DNA from: an uncultured Oscillospiraceae bacterium
Lineage (GTDB): Bacteria; Bacillota; Clostridia; Oscillospirales; Acutalibacteraceae
Reading direction: 5' to 3'
NCBI GenBank assembly: GCA_900547305.1
Contig: URGH01000103.1
Coordinates: forward strand, 1 to 6,256
Length of the DNA: 6,256 nucleotides
Shown here: positions 5,596 through 6,256 of the stretch, piece by piece
Layout of the letters: the number at the start of each line of letters is the position of its first letter
Position numbering within the stretch: the first letter of the stretch is position 1
Made by a program: the position numbers and the translations under genes
The notes under the pieces: generated by a model
What the model was told of the DNA's origin: nothing
The model's input: only the letters and a program-made list of their open reading frames with translations
The model's database searches: none

Positions 5596-6168
5596 ATGTC
5601 ATTTTGTACTAAATGCGGCGCCGAGCTTAAAGAGGACGCAAAATTCTGCCCTGCCTGCGGCGCTCCCGCAGAGCCGAAAGCAGAGCCTGCGGCTGAAGAA
5701 AAGCAGCCCGAGCAAAACACCGAACAGCAGAATACATATCAGCCGAATACTACGTCTGATTTTGCGCAGAAATTCGACCAATTTACCGATACAGAGGATA
5801 GAACCGCCGAGTTTGACAAGGCGGATATATCGGCAAATAAGGTTTACGCGATTTTGTCGTATATAGGCTTTTTGGTGCTCGTTCCGCTTATTGCCGTTCC
5901 GAAATCGAAATACGCGCGTTTCCACGCCAATCAGGGGCTTGTGCTTTTAATAGGCGAGGTTGCTTACAGCATTGTACGCAGCGTTTTGCTCTTTGTTTTA
6001 AGCTTCGCCTCAATAGGTTTGGGTCGTATACTTTACCTTGCGGTAAAGTTCGCAACCGGCGCTGTAGGAATAGTTTTCATTGTTTTTGCGGTAATAGGCA
6101 TTGTAAACGCCGCGCAGGGTATTGCTAAGGAACTGCCGCTTGTCGGAAAAATTAAAATATTAAAATAA
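5596..6168 (+). CDS. zinc-ribbon and DUF4870 (Tic20-like) membrane protein
   Basis: A 190-residue protein of unknown function with three parts. An N-terminal zinc ribbon has Cys4-x2-Cys7 and Cys18-x2-Cys21 (CTKCGAEL, then KFCPACGAP). A hydrophilic linker rich in Pro, Glu and Gln runs from about residue 23 to 80. The C-terminal membrane domain has about three or four hydrophobic segments (about 84-103, 112-142 and 148-176), with the sequence SKYARFHANQGLVL between the first two. That RFHANQGL signature is characteristic of DUF4870/Tic20-like proteins. The zinc ribbon probably faces the cytoplasm. I place the start at ATG 5596, because AGGGGG at 5581-5586 is 9 nt before it, whereas it abuts the alternative ATG at 5587. 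No role or partner can be named. Confidence 0.85.
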   Translation: MSFCTKCGAELKEDAKFCPACGAPAEPKAEPAAEEKQPEQNTEQQNTYQPNTTSDFAQKFDQFTDTEDRTAEFDKADISANKVYAILSYIGFLVLVPLIAVPKSKYARFHANQGLVLLIGEVAYSIVRSVLLFVLSFASIGLGRILYLAVKFATGAVGIVFIVFAVIGIVNAAQGIAKELPLVGKIKILK

Positions 6169-6194
6169 ATTCGAATGTTTTAGAGAGCCTCATA

Positions 6195-6255
6195 GCCTCC
6201 CCTGTGTAAGGGTGCGGGTGTCCGGTGGACACCCGCACCCTTACACAGGGGAGGC
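6195..6255. repeat. perfect 29-bp inverted repeat (long hairpin) at the right end
   Basis: The arms 6195-6223 and 6227-6255 are exact reverse complements with a 3-nt loop (GGT). The left arm begins GCCTCCCCTGTGTAAGGG and the centre reads GGTGTCCGGTGGACACC. It lies 26 bp after the stop codon of the membrane-protein gene and ends one base before the end of the sequence. It resembles dispersed palindromic intergenic repeats that I recall from gut Clostridia. The transcript would form a very stable hairpin that could stop transcription or protect the mRNA 3' end, but no T tract is visible. Confidence 0.9.
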
Positions 6256-6256
6256 A

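Noticed and set aside
5115..5720. 201-codon reverse ORF spanning several genes
   Set aside because: It is antisense to the end of sigE, the DUF1294 gene and the zinc-ribbon gene, and its peptide is low-complexity and unlike a protein family.

Overview
The window looks like a small piece of a chromosome from an endospore-forming Clostridia species, probably a gut Oscillospirales/Ruminococcaceae-type organism. Three things suggest this: the spoIIGA-sigE sporulation pair, a T-box riboswitch, and Firmicutes-type ribosome binding sites. The organism assignment is inferred from gene content only.

Left end (1-391): the 5' end of an ISL3-family insertion sequence. Its transposase is read leftwards and runs off the window. 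The IS terminus lies at about 391 and abuts a GNAT acetyltransferase gene that has lost its N-terminus (392-811), apparently cut by the insertion. The small forward ORF here is a shadow of the transposase.

848-1645: two small plus-strand genes, a YbaK/ProX-type editing hydrolase of the ProXp-ala kind (clears Ala-tRNA(Pro)) and a Dabb (stress-responsive A/B barrel) protein. They probably form one transcription unit.

1650-3618: a complete regulated operon. A consensus sigma-A promoter is followed by a full T-box leader with stem I, a pseudoknot-like region, stem III, the T-box bulge, and mutually exclusive antiterminator and terminator. The specifier reads GCU (alanine), and the TGGT bulge matches a tRNA with discriminator A, as tRNA-Ala has. 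It precedes an Lrp/AsnC regulator and a class I PLP aminotransferase that overlap by 4 nt, the same pairing as alaR-alaT of Bacillus subtilis. The leader, regulator and enzyme together point to alanine synthesis switched on when tRNA-Ala is uncharged, with a second layer of control by the Lrp-type protein.

3636-5235: a dyad and a long-spacer promoter-like region, then spoIIGA (membrane aspartic protease) and sigE (pro-sigma-E), the mother-cell sporulation switch. sigG, which follows sigE in many spore formers, is not next to it here.

5265-6168: a DUF1294 small membrane protein and a zinc-ribbon/DUF4870 (Tic20-like) membrane protein, both of unknown role.

Right end (6195-6255): a perfect 29-bp inverted repeat with a 3-nt loop, ending one base before the end of the sequence. 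Repeats at both ends suggest that this is a whole contig broken at repeats. I see no tRNA, rRNA, CRISPR array or clear defence system. The items most worth following up are the alanine T-box operon, the IS-truncated GNAT gene and the 30-bp perfect palindrome inside the transposase zinc-finger codons.
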